The notes below the pieces were generated by a model. It saw nothing but the letters and a program-made list of their open reading frames with translations, was not told where the DNA came from and made no database searches. 64,000 nucleotides of DNA from Tanypteryx hageni. Lineage: Eukaryota; Arthropoda; Insecta; Odonata; Petaluridae. Every line of letters starts with the position of its first letter. Position 1 is the stretch's first letter. The translations under genes and the position numbers were made by a program. Below, in pieces: positions 45,151-55,960 of this stretch. The stretch lies in NCBI GenBank assembly GCA_028673005.1, contig CM054112.1, forward strand, positions 191,367,144 through 191,431,143, in the 5' to 3' direction.

Positions 45151-46600
45151 AAAATGACAAAATGGCACTTAAAAGTTTATGTTTTTACAAAATCCATGAA
45201 ACACTAGAAAGACGGAGGAAGTCGACATTTATTGAGAAGAAGCTACATGCTTAAAGAGGGATTTTAACTAAAATTTGAATGCAAAAAAAGGAAGAGGAAT
45301 TAAAAGGATAAAGCTATGAAACAATTCGCAGAAGTTGGAAATGAGGATCGTAAAGTAAAAAACGATTTTTAAATAAGATTTAAGCTACTTTTAAGATACG
45401 TTCTAATGATTAAATTTATGATTAATGAGTCCGTTTATGGTATATGCGTGTCAACCCTGGTTAAAACAATTTAAAATTTTAATCGTACATTCAAATAAAA
45501 TAGAGAAATTACATGGCCAACATTCGTTATTTGCCAGGAAGGTATGTTTTTTATGAAACATTCTAATGATAAAGAATTCAAATCATTGAAGCCACAATTT
45601 ATTTGAATAGTATGGATGTTTATGATTTAAGTTTTATTGGGTCATGCCAGATGTTCGATTAATGGCAAATAATCCTTATCTTTACCAAATTTTTTAACGT
45701 ATGAATGATATTTTTCCGTCATTCGTGATTTCTCCATTCAGAAAATTGCCTATAAACGTCGATGCGAAAATCTCGTCTTACGCAAATGCAGAGAATATAC
45801 ATTTAAATTGAAATTCTGAATCTGATCTGACTTTCTGACGTTTGTGGAAGTTATGCGAGCATTTTGGAAAGGAAGACTAACGACGGAGTTTCAAGAGTGA
45901 ACCATACGAATCAAGTGATCCATCTCCAATGCAAAAGCAATTCATTCGATTGCGTATAAACTTACGTCGATAAAAATTTAAATTGGGGCAGTCAAAATAA
46001 TGATTTATATTAAACTATTTAAATCCACAAGCAAAATATTATCATTATCTATGACAATTTTGAATCAAAAGTTACAAATTTATAGCGAGGCAGCGCATTT
46101 ATATTCGTTTAATGAAAATAAAAACTGGAGATGATGTTTCAAAAAAGGAAATGAGAGAAGGCAAAAAAGAAGGTCAACACTTAGCAATTAAATTAAGAGG
46201 GATGTTAATAAAGGAGGGAGGAATTCAAGTTTTTTGAAGAAATGTAATGTAAAGGAATATTTATAGCGAAACCTTCTTTCACAACCAAACTAATGTAATT
46301 TAATGACGAGTTATTTTTATTTGTAACGCAAATAAATCTGCATTAACGTACCAGGCTATTTTAAAGTTTATAATTCGTAATAAAAATATATTTCCCTTGT
46401 ACCTAAGTTTTAGCTTTGTAACTTAAAAGTACACATTTTTAGTTTAAGATAAATTTTCTTAGGAGACCTTTGATTCTATGATTAGAGAAGCAAGTTGTTG
46501 AAATGTTCATGAAGTTGTTTTGTAAACTTTCCTTATACCCGCTAAAATGTTAAGATCAAGATTCTACGCCTGTGTTGCTATCTTCTCTTTTTTGCTATAA
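45151..46600. other. AT-rich non-coding DNA
   Basis: May include unrecognisable parts of the ZBED5-like remnant upstream of its first readable block. Otherwise nothing identified. Confidence 0.4.
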
Positions 46601-46699
46601 AAGAGTTATTCCACAATCAATTCTGTCGGCGAGTAGTTGAAGCGTAGCGTGAAACCCCATTTTCGTTAACATTTTAAAAATACTTATAATCAGCGTACA

Positions 46700-46860
46700 A
46701 ACGCGTGACTTAAACCAAAGGACGACATTTCATTTTCCTGCCATCGATTTTCGAATAAGAGTAGAATCGGTTCACAAATCTGTTTTTAACGCGAAAATTT
46801 GACGTATTTTCACGTTAAAAATCTTTCGTCGTGATTTGCATACTCTAATTGCAATTAAAT
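46700..46860 (+). repeat. Dispersed repeat A, copy 1
   Basis: GTGACTTAAACCAAAGGAC..., CCTGCCATCGATTTTCGAATA and TTTTAACGCGAAAAT correspond in order to 52220-52345 (GTGACTTGAACC..., CCTGCCGTTTATTTTCGAATA, TTTTGACGCGAA). It is directly interrupted by the hAT left end at 46861. Confidence 0.6.
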
Positions 46861-49392
46861 CAGGGGCGTCCGCTGGCATAGGGCCATGGAGCCATGGCCC
46901 TACCAAAATTCACAGAAAGAAAAAAACACTATAAATAATTGTTTTTGAACAGATTGATTTCATTTTTGAGTCTTTAATAAGTTTAATTTGTCGCGAAGCA
47001 GCACAATACTCCGGTCGGTAAGAGAATTTACGGGAGGAGTGGGCGGCGACTCAGGCGGGGATTGCCCCCACTCCAACGGGGCCACCGCCTAGCTGGCTCG
47101 GTCACAAGACGGAACGCATACGCACTGCACGCTTTTCTCCCGATCTCCTACCCTCTCCCCGCTTGAGAATATCTACCGCTGGGGCCAAATTCATTTTGGC
47201 TCGGCTCGACCGGCCTTCAAGCTAGCAGCTCGATGTAGTATTGGTGAGCGTGAATATTTCAATTCTCCGCAATGAATACGATAAGTGCTTTATTAAAACA
47301 GCCATTTTCGTCATTGTCTTACGATGATAAACTCGAAATAAAATGAATGGGAAGACCCCTCCCTAATTTGAATTTAGTTAAAAAGGAACAGTGTGCCAAC
47401 AAACAGGAAAGGTGTCGTAAATTTAATGCCTTATTCGAAGAACAATTGGCTGTGTGGGTGTGATGAAAAAACTGCGTTTTTTTTCCTTGCGTTCTTTTCC
47501 AAGAAGATGTCAGCTGGTCGAGGAACAAGATTTCGGACTTGGTATACGTTTGGGAAAATATGAGGGCTCACGAAAAATCTAAACAACATATGAACAATGT
47601 TTTTAGTTTATCGTTGCTGGGTAAACAAATATTCAAAGTCAGTTTAACTCACAGTATCGGCTAGCTATATCTAAACATAACGCACAAGTAGATAAAAATA
47701 GGTACGTATTAAATTTGATTATAAATTGTATACATTTTTGTGGGGCATTAGAATTAGCATTGAGAGGACATGATGAATCTAATGAGTCACAAAATAAGGG
47801 AGTTTTTCGTGAGTTAATCCAGTTTAGTTCTGAGTTAGATAAAGACTTAAAAGTTCACCTTAATCAATCAGCTGTGTTTAAAGGTACGTCTAAAACTATA
47901 CAGAATGAGTTGCTGGAATGCATGTTAGAAGTATACCACGAAGATGTTCGCAAATTAATTCAAAAAGCAGATTATGTAGCATTGATAGTCGATGAAACTA
48001 CTGACGTGTCATGTTAATTTCAGTTAGTCATTGTATTACGTTACATTGTAGACGGAAACCTGGTAGAAAGGTTCTGGAATTTCGTTAATCCTGACGGGCA
48101 TGATGCTCGTGCAATCGCAGATTGTATTTTAAAACAACTCGACCTCCTAATTGGTGCAAGTCCGAATAAATTTATAGCACAAAGTTTTGATGGTGCTTCT
48201 GTTACAAGTGGACGTTCAAATGGCGTTAAGAAACTCATAAAAGACAAGTAACTATGTGCTAATTTCGTCCACTCTTACGCCCACCAGCTGAATCTCATTA
48301 CGTCTAACGCAGCATCAAACGCCAAACCCGTATCTTTTTTGCACATTTGTCTGGAATCTGTTCATTTTTTCTAATTCGCCCCAAAGAACAAAAGTGTTGG
48401 GTGACGTTGTACAGAGAAGATTGACCCAGGTATCACACACCAGATGGAATTTCCATTCTTGTGGAGTCAGCACTGTTTATGAATATAGGAAAGAACTCAA
48501 AGCGGTTATGGAAATTATTGAAAACAGTGATGACATAAAGTCACAGTCTACTATAACACAAGCAGGTGCAAATAAACTTAGGCTGAAAGAAAATAACTTT
48601 GTCTTTTGGTTAACACTTTTTTACCGGATAATGCCTCACATGGAGATAATTTTTAGTCAGGTTCAAAAACAAATCACCAATCCAGTTAAAGTACAGCAAG
48701 CGATGCAGCATTTCAAGAATAGCATACAGACAGTCAGAAACCAAACTGATGTGATAACCGAACAGGTTGAAGTCGAGTTAGAAAATGAAGAGGAAGAAGT
48801 TCAACCAAAAAGACCGCGGATCACTGACAGCGACTCTGTCTGCAGGAAGAGAGAAGGTAAAGAAGTTTGTGACACCATAATCACAGAAATAAAAGATAGA
48901 TTTCAATTTACTGGACACCTCCTGGCTACGAATCTATTTGTGGTAGAAGAATTTGATAATTACAGAAAAAAATTCCCTGACGCGTATCTCAGTGAAATAA
49001 TTGAAAAGTATCCTTTTTTGGAAAAAAGAGACTGAAGAGTAAACTTAATGTTTTTTAAGAAAGTGAGGAATTGGGAGCAGTTTCTGGTGCGGTACCATTT
49101 CTGTCGCTAATTTTGGATGATGATTTGTGTGAAACATTTCAAGAGACAATAAAGCTTTTAAAAGTGTTGATCACGATACCAATGTCGACATAGAAAACAG
49201 AACGGTGTTTTTCAATGGTGAAAAGAATAAAGACTTTTCTTAGGAATAGTATGAAAGACGAAAGACTAGTGCTTTAGGCATTCTATCGTGTGAAAAAACT
49301 TTTGTAAAAAACATAGCTTCAACAGAAAAGTTATTGATTTATTTTCTAACAAGAAAGATTGCCAAATAAACTTTGTTTGCCGCTCATTTTAG
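46861..49392 (+). mobile_element. hAT element (ZMYM1/DUF4371 type), left end plus coding region
   Basis: The left terminus CAGGGGCGTCCGCTGGCATA is a typical hAT end, followed by a TAGGGCCAT/ATGGCCCTA hairpin (46879-46902). The flanking 8-mer is AATTAAAT. The transposase remnant begins 411 bp inside. No matching CGCCCCTG-type right end or second AATTAAAT was found downstream of the coding region, so the 3' end is probably deleted or too decayed. Confidence 0.75.
47272..49392 (+). pseudogene. hAT transposase pseudogene, ZMYM1-like (TTF zinc finger, DUF4371, hAT dimerisation)
   Basis: About 700 codons are readable in order. They run from the N-terminal SALLKQPFSSLSYDDKLEIK, through a TTF-type zinc-finger region (WLCGCDEKTA, FFPCVLFQED, AHEKSKQHMNNV), DUF4371 (NRYVLNLIINCIHFCGALEL, FKGTSKTIQNELLECML, ADYVALIVDETTD), QFQLV-like VIVLRYIVDG...VERFWNF, SFDGASVTSG and YAHQLNLIT. 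The longest intact piece (48394-49035) has SHTRWNFHS, an acidic EEEEVQPKRPR linker and FQFTGHLL. Last comes the dimerisation end ITIPMST...RCFS, RIKTFLRNSM, INFVCRSF and a TAG. Breaks: TGA near 47363, shifts near 47443, 47480 (T-run), 47658 and 48325, TAA near 48015 and 48250, TGA at 49033, and several more stops and shifts beyond it. The order and length match a nearly complete but inactive hAT transposase. Confidence 0.9.
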
Positions 49393-49960
49393 CTGCAAGA
49401 CACTTTTTTCATCTACTCACTACTGTACATTTTTCGGTAAGTAAAAAATTGAATACTTTTTATATTATAATTTTAGGTTTTTTAAAAACATATGTTGAAT
49501 GATTGAGATTATTAATTCGCGTCGCATCTGTCCACATATCTCTACCATAAATATTTTGAAGAATTTATTTGCATGTTTGTGCATTTACAACGCAACAATT
49601 ACAGAACGTAGAAGCAAGAAGGTGCCATTTTAACCTCAGTAAAAAGTTAAGCAAATGGGAGGGTTTTTAAAGCGATTTGAACTACATTTTTTCTTTTTTT
49701 AAAGTTTTTCTCTTTTAATTTTTCCCATTTAAATAACACAGGAATGGGTGTATTATTGGATTAACAATCTAGGTGAAAACTGTTATAAACAATACCTAAT
49801 CTCTTTTAGCAAAAGGCGTGTGTGTGTGTGTGGACAGCATATCTCAAAAACCAAGAAACTTAGAGACTTTAAACTTGCTACGCATACTAATGAGACCATG
49901 AGGATGTGCACCTATGGGTCAGAATTGTTATTTTTGGTAGGAGAGGGGAAGGGGAGGGGT
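49393..49960. other. AT-rich DNA with short GT microsatellite
   Basis: Contains a (GT)n run at about 49818-49833. It may include the decayed 3' end of the hAT element. No gene. Confidence 0.45.
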
Positions 49961-49969
49961 GCCATTTCT

Positions 49970-50110
49970 CTTAAGATAATGCGTAAAAATCGATTTTTCC
50001 TCTTAAAGACTTTTACTCTTTTGCCAATTAAAATTAGAAAAAATTGACCTACGATCATCGGACCTGTACCGTTTTAAAGAAAAGTAAATAACGTTTTTTA
50101 TTCTTATAAA
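49970..50110 (+). repeat. Dispersed repeat B, copy 1
   Basis: TTAAGATAATGCGTAAAAATCG..., GCCAATTAAAATTAGAAAAAATTGACCTACGATCAT matches 52543-52680 (GTAAGATAACACGTAAAAAGCG..., GGAAATTAAAATTAGAAAAAATTGACGTACGATC) over about 130 bp. Confidence 0.8.
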
Positions 50111-50329
50111 AATATTTTGCCTACAATACAAAATTGCTCAAGTTCTACGTTTAAATCATATTTATAGGAAAAATTTAAGCTTTTTAACGATATGTGGCCT
50201 TGCCGACCATGTCATTGTTAAACCTCAAGATTGTATTGTCGTCTCAACCCTTATACTATATGCGTAAGGAATGCGCGCTATGAATGCTTTAATACGAGAG
50301 AATAAAGAAAGTAGGAGAGAAACAGAGAG

Positions 50330-50600
50330 GAACAAAATTGAATGTTCCATAAGTTAAAAATAATTTTTGGCGTATATATTTCTTTTTCATACAATTTCTA
50401 TTTGCCCGAAACTATTTTACTCTCTGGAAAACTAAAATATGTGAATTTTATATTTATTGCTTACTTTTTGTGCCTGTATAAGTCGATTTCATTAATTTTT
50501 ATTTCAATTTAAACTTAATACTTAATTCACGCATACCCGTCATATTTGACGGGCACTTACGCTAGTTTACTATACGAGGGATGCCTGTTATTAAATACTA
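50330..50600 (+). repeat. Dispersed repeat C, copy 1
   Basis: Contains TTTCATTAATTTTTATTTCA, TTAATACTTAA and the hairpin CCCGTCATATTTGACGGG (50536-50553). Copies lie at 51774-51960 (+) and 37383-37470 (-). Non-coding. Confidence 0.75.
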
Positions 50601-50714
50601 TACTATTATAATAAACAACATAATTAATGATGGAATTTATTGGCAGTTATAGTAATTCCCATTATAAAACAATCAAAAACTTTGCTTTTTAGGAAACACG
50701 AGATTTTATTTTGA

Positions 50715-50760
50715 ATGCTACCTGGTTTCAGTGTAGAATGTCATCATCAGCATACCATAA
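50715..50760 (-). other. Weak hammerhead-like / Penelope-5'-region-like motif
   Basis: On the minus strand CTGATGA-TGACATTCTACACT-GAAA-CCAGGTAGC has both hammerhead core boxes in order, and GAAACC-A-GGTA could form a short stem III. Stem I pairing is poor and stem II weak, so it is probably a decayed relative of the motif type at 21726, or a chance match. Confidence 0.2.
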
Positions 50761-50779
50761 TAAATAAGACTTTAGGATA

Positions 50780-51457
50780 AGTTTAATTTAATTTTTCTTA
50801 AATTTAATTTTTTTAATTTTCCAAGTAATTTGATAAATAAAATTAACTGCCCTTGCTAAATTCTTTTTAAAAAATTTCTTCGTAATAAGAACAGAAGAAA
50901 GTAAACAAACAAAATGACGTAATATCGTCAAGGGGCTCACGAGTACACAACAGAAGTATTCTGCATTTTCACAAGTTATGAATAACAAAAATAGTCCAAA
51001 CAGTGGTCGAGATATAAGCTTCCCAAAATTCTATACAAACTTATAAACTAATATGAATGTATTGTTTTATTAATCTTTTAGATAGGAACACGTACAATTA
51101 ATCGTTCCTTTTAGGTAAACATATAATGTAACCAAGGTATATAAACAATAACGTCCCGATCTCTGATTGGCTGGCTAATCAACCAATAAAACCTGCCAAA
51201 AAGTTCGCCGACGACGAATGCGGTAATATAATATAAGATTTTGACGCTATTTTTAAGTTTAAACAAAACATCGGTAACGACAAACGGCAACGAAAATAAA
51301 TAAATAAATATTTCATTATTCATTGACATTGTGCTTTTGAGTTTCTTTGCACCTATGTACTAAATACCAAATTTCATCAACTTACGCCCAAATGTTTCTG
51401 ATGAAACATGCGGACGGACGGACACGACCTGACCAAAAGGCGTTCTTTTTACTTGCT
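50780..51457. other. AT-rich non-coding DNA
   Basis: A CGGACGGACGGACACGACC word at about 51411 and 'AAATTTCATCAACTTACG' just before it look like a LINE-tail scrap. No gene recognised. Confidence 0.4.
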
Positions 51458-51775
51458 CCATATTCGTACGTAGTATAGGGGAAAGTATTGTATTAATGAA
51501 AAAATAGACTTCGAGATTTCAACGGAGATACACGTTTTGAGGTCCCCTGAACACGTTTTGACCATTTTCTTGATGATGTTTGTGTGAGTATGTGCGTGGG
51601 TGCGCGCGTGCCTGTGTGATAGCTATTTTGTGGGTGCTCTAACTCAAAAACTATTAATCAGGTCAATGCGAACTTTTATATTTAACATTTTTATGAAAGT
51701 CGCAAGAACTGATTAGTTTTTAGTAAAAATCGGTTAAACGGAAGTGGGTGTTTACTCTTGTCCCTTATCTAAATA
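51458..51775 (-). repeat. Dispersed repeat family P, inverted copy
   Basis: Contains GGGGAAAGTATTGTATTAAT, CGAGATTTCAACGGAGATAC, GTCCCCTGAACACGTTTTGA and AACTGATTAGTTTTTAGTAA, then GAAGTGGGTGTTTACTCTTG. This is the reverse order and strand of the 18.4-19.0 kb copy. Confidence 0.88.
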
Positions 51776-52690
51776 AATCATCACTAATATTTCTTTGCCA
51801 CACAAATTTTAACTACTGAGAACAATTTTTCCTTTATAGAAAATTCAATTATATTTATTTTCACTTTTAGTGCATCTATAGGGTGGTTTCATTAATTTTT
51901 ATTTAAGTTTTATTTGATTTAATACTTAAGTCATTTTTGACTGCCTGTTACACTTGTAAATCAACAGCCTCTCTATACGTATAATATTAAAGTCATAGTC
52001 GGTCGGTACGAAAACTGCTTATAACTGAAAACCTTTTCATTCTTATTCAATCGAACTTTCAGTAATTATTTGGCAACACCATTTTTAAATTTTAAGCTGC
52101 TTGCCATCTTCATTGAAGTCATGGATTCGATTCTAGGAACGTTTATTATCTCCATTAGATTAACACGGGGAGGAGTGTAGCACTATAATCATTTGCATTT
52201 TAAAATCACATAGAGTCATCGAAGAAGTTCGTGACTTGAACCAACGAACACCTAAAAGAACAAAATTTTGTATTCCTGCCGTTTATTTTCGAATAGGCGT
52301 CATATCGGCCCATAGATTAGATTTTGACGCGAATACAAATAGTTTTCCAGTTCTGTCTGTTCTGCCTGCGTGAGACGCTGACGTCATCAATGGCAATTTT
52401 TAACGCGTTTTAACAAATCTCCGATGAGGTGGAAGGTTGAAATTTCGCAGGAATGTTTGGTTCAGATATTAAAATTAAATGACGAAAATAAAATACGAAA
52501 AAAGACCCGGGTTCGACTCCAGTGGGCGATTTCTTTATCCCGTAAGATAACACGTAAAAAGCGACTTTTTAAAGTGTAGGCTTTTATTCCTTTGGAAATT
52601 AAAATTAGAAAAAATTGACGTACGATCTTTGAAGTTAAACTATGTTTTAGAAAAAATAATGTTTCTTATTTTATTCATTTTTTCCGCTTA
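51774..52690 (+). repeat. Dispersed repeats C', A' and B' in tandem order
   Basis: 51774-51960 matches repeat C, 52220-52345 matches repeat A and 52543-52690 matches repeat B. With 46.7-50.6 kb giving A-(hAT)-B-C, the blocks look like parts of one larger dispersed or tandem unit that the hAT element interrupted. A GGGTTCGACTCC B-box-like word lies at 52507-52518 and a TGACGTCA word at 52379-52386. Confidence 0.65.
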
Positions 52691-52967
52691 CCGTTCGAAC
52701 TCTATCATATTAAACATTTAAACCACATATTTTGGGAAAATATCGGCTTTTAAAAAGACTAGTAGAGAGCCCGCAGTACTACTGTGGGACATTTTGAAAA
52801 ACGTCCAAAAAATGTAATATACGAAGAACGAACAGAAAAGAAGCATCAAACATCGGGAGAGAGTGGGAAAATGAGGAACAATCAAATAAGAACAAAGATA
52901 AAACCATGAAGCCGAACAAAAATGATAAAAGCAATAACAAACGAAGAGCAAAGAGAATAATGTATTT

Positions 52968-53168
52968 AAAAAATGTTTTTCAGTATACACACTTTTATGT
53001 GTACTAAAAAGTAGAAAATAAATTTTTCTGCCCTCAACTTGAATTAAATTTGTTGTGCAGATTGTCAGACTTATTCTGCACAACAAATTTAATTCAAGTT
53101 GATGGCAGAAAAATTTATTTTCTACTTTTGAGTGCACATAAAAGTGTGTATACTGAAAAACATTTTTT
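52968..53168. mobile_element. Palindromic element, 94-bp arms and 13-nt loop
   Basis: 52968-53061 pairs with 53075-53168 with three mismatches by eye, around the loop TTGTCAGACTTAT. A transcript would form a nearly perfect ~94-bp hairpin. The minus-strand frame through it is incidental. It is probably a foldback MITE. Confidence 0.93.
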
Positions 53169-53799
53169 TAGTCTTCTTATATTTTAAAGTTGAATTTTTG
53201 GATTATGAAAAATTGCAAAGAATATAAATTGAATTTTCAAAGTTTAGTTCAATTAAGGAAAATTCTTAAAATATTTGAAGTTCCACTATAATTCATTGAC
53301 GGCATTAATTTCCCTTAAAAGCATTAAAACGTCTTTAATTTCCATTAAGAGCATTAATGGTCCCTTTAAAAGCAATAATGTCGTTGCCATGGTTTTTATA
53401 CATTTCCACTGTTGAAGAGAGGAACAATTCACACATTTTCCGATTTAAAGCAGATATTTACGCTGATTCGGTACGTATTTGACTTCTGCCTTAAAAAAAT
53501 TAAAAACTCCGTTCTTTCAACTGTTTATTTCCCGAATTCGTATACCAATTTAAAGTAATTTTAAAATACATTTTTAGAAAGCCTTGCACTGAATTCCATG
53601 CTTTTCTTATGGGTAGTGAAGTGGAACATTGAGGTTAAAAAGACTCCTAAAATATTAACTTTTTTGTGATTTTCGATTTTTCTCGTCGGTTGCCATCTGG
53701 AATAAGAATATACCAGAAATTTCAGCCCTGCAGCATTTATAGGGGCAGAGATATAAAGCGAGAAAGATTTGAAAGAAACATCTATAATAAATAGTTGCT

Positions 53800-55700
53800 T
53801 TTTTTTGTAAGTCGAATTCTTAAAAAAACGAAATAGGGATTATACAAATTTTGATATTTTAATTTGTTTGGCAGTTAAAAATTCTTAAAGTTTAAACAAT
53901 TGGATAACTGTTTAGTTACTACGGGATGAGCTAGGAAGCTGAAATTTTCAAATTATTTACAAAGTAGTAAATTTGCATAAATAAACATTTCAATTCAAGA
54001 GCTCAAAGTTTCAGTTTTTGTAGATATAATGGAGAAACCTACAGATAAAATGAGACTTCTTACCTAAGTGACATGAGTTCGACTCCAGAAATTCCGAAAG
54101 TTGCGTTTTTTCCCATAAGAAAAGCATTGCGCCATTTTTGTAAATTAATTATGGGCACTTACCGGTAAACTAGAAAAACGAAATTATCAGTGTTGCTAGA
54201 TGGCCGCAATATCTATTATGAATTATTGTTACTTTTGCTTACAGTGTCTTGGGTTCGACTCCAGAGACCCCGGAATATCTCCCATAAGTTAGCATGGGAA
54301 AACGTAATCTAGTGTGTAGACCAATCTAATAAGTTTAGGCAGCTGAAATTTTGCAAGATTATAGAACTTTTTTCATAATCAACTATAAAAATGGAAAATT
54401 TTTAAATTGTTAATTTTTAGGGGTTGTTTTAACCCCATTTGAACATTAAAGTTTAATAATTTTTTAGGTTCTACGGGATGAGCTAGGAAGCTGAAATTTT
54501 CAAATTATTTACAGTATAGTAAATTTGCACAAATAAACATTTCAATTTTACCATATATGTATTGCGGCGGCCGTTAAAAATTATTTAAATTTAAACAATT
54601 ACAAAAATATTATTTTATTTCTATAAGTGCTACAACTTTAAAATTTGGCTAAAATGTGTAGCATTAGAACCTTATAATGAAGAAAGTGTAAAATTTTTAA
54701 AATTGCGACATTTGGAGATTGTTTTAAACTATTATTCTTACATGTGGGAAAAACGAAAATCGCTGCAGAAATGAAAACTTTAGAATTAAAAGACTATTTG
54801 TAATGTTGAAATTTCTGTCTGAAAAATGAATGTTCTTTTAATGTGAGATGAAATGCTTGCAGTATGCAAGCACCAACTACTAGTATGTTATATCCTCCTC
54901 TGTAAGAGTCGTCGATATATAATGATACATAACATATAACAGGAGGATACTAATGTTTAGGCACTTCCAGATGAGCTGGAGATTCGAAATTTTTTTCATA
55001 GATAGGATTTTGTGCAAAACCGACTAGAAAAAACGAAAATCTTGAAAAAGTGCAACAATGCGGCCGCTAAAAATTCGCAATTGTTTAAACAAATTTTCAT
55101 GGTTTATGTATTTCCGCATGTGCTACGGAGTTGAAATTTTTTTTTATAAGCAGAATTCTTAAAAAAAAACGAAATATGGATTATACAAATTTTGATATTT
55201 GAATTTGTTTGGCAGTTAAAAATTCTTAAAGTTTAAACAAATAGATAACTGTTTAGGTACTACGGGATGAGTTAGGAAGCTGAAATTTTCAAATTATTTA
55301 CAGAGTAGTGAATTTGCATAAATAAACATTTCAATTTTACTATATATGAATTGCCGCGGCCGTAAAAATTATTTAAATTTAAACAATTAGAAAAATATTA
55401 TTTTATTTATAAAAATGCTACAACTTTAAAATTTGGCTAAAATGTGTAGCATTAGTACCCCATAATGGAGAAAGTGCAAAAATTTTAAAATTACAACATT
55501 TGGGGATTGTTTTTAACTATTATTTTTACATGTGAGAAAAACGAAAATCGCTGCGGAGGTGAAATATTTAGAAATAAAAATATGTGTGTAATGATGAAAG
55601 ATGAATAATGAATGTTTTTTTATGTTGAGATGAAATGCTTGCAGTATGCAAGAACCAACTACTAGTATGTTATATCCTCCTCTGTAAGGAACGTCTATAT
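53800..55700 (+). repeat. Degenerate satellite, ~147-bp monomers in ~790-bp higher-order units
   Basis: The box CTACGGGATGAGyTAGGAAG + CTGAAATTTTCAAATTATTTAC occurs at about 53918, 54469 and 55258. The box GnnAAAAATTnTTnAA(A)TTTAAAC precedes or follows each at regular distances, and weaker relatives (GTGCTACGGAGTTGAAATTT at about 55116, TGCTACAACTTTAAAATTTGG at about 54628 and 55418) reveal a ~146-151-bp monomer. Whole blocks 54469-54910 and 55258-55690 align with only scattered differences, giving a ~790-bp higher-order period, including identical stretches such as CTACTAGTATGTTATATCCT. Confidence 0.8.
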
Positions 55701-55739
55701 AGAATGATAACCAAAATATTAATTATCAACCGGGTCGAC

Positions 55740-55960
55740 TAAACAGGGCTACCACAATATCAAGGTTAGTATTTTCTGTAACTATGAATTTGGAAGGTAT
55801 TTGCTGAACGGATTTTAAAGAAATTTCGTTTGTAGGAAGAGTATAGAATGGAAAAACGAAATGAACATGTTTAGAACGAATCTAAAAATCAGGGCTACCA
55901 CAATATAAGGAAAAATAATTTTCTGATTTCATAGCAAATACATTAGTATACGATTATACT
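55740..55960 (+). repeat. 146-bp-spaced direct repeat
   Basis: CAGGGCTACCACAATAT recurs at about 55746 and 55892, each followed by a similar AAGG..A.AA.TTTTCTG. This may be two decayed tandem units at the edge of the satellite, since the spacing equals the monomer length seen there. Confidence 0.6.

Noticed and set aside
49818..49833. GT run as part of the hAT right terminus
   Set aside because: It is a simple microsatellite. No CAGGGG-type inverted end accompanies it.
52718..53137. 139-codon minus-strand frame with membrane-like residues
   Set aside because: It runs through half of the palindromic element and AT-rich flank. The hydrophobicity follows from T-rich codons.
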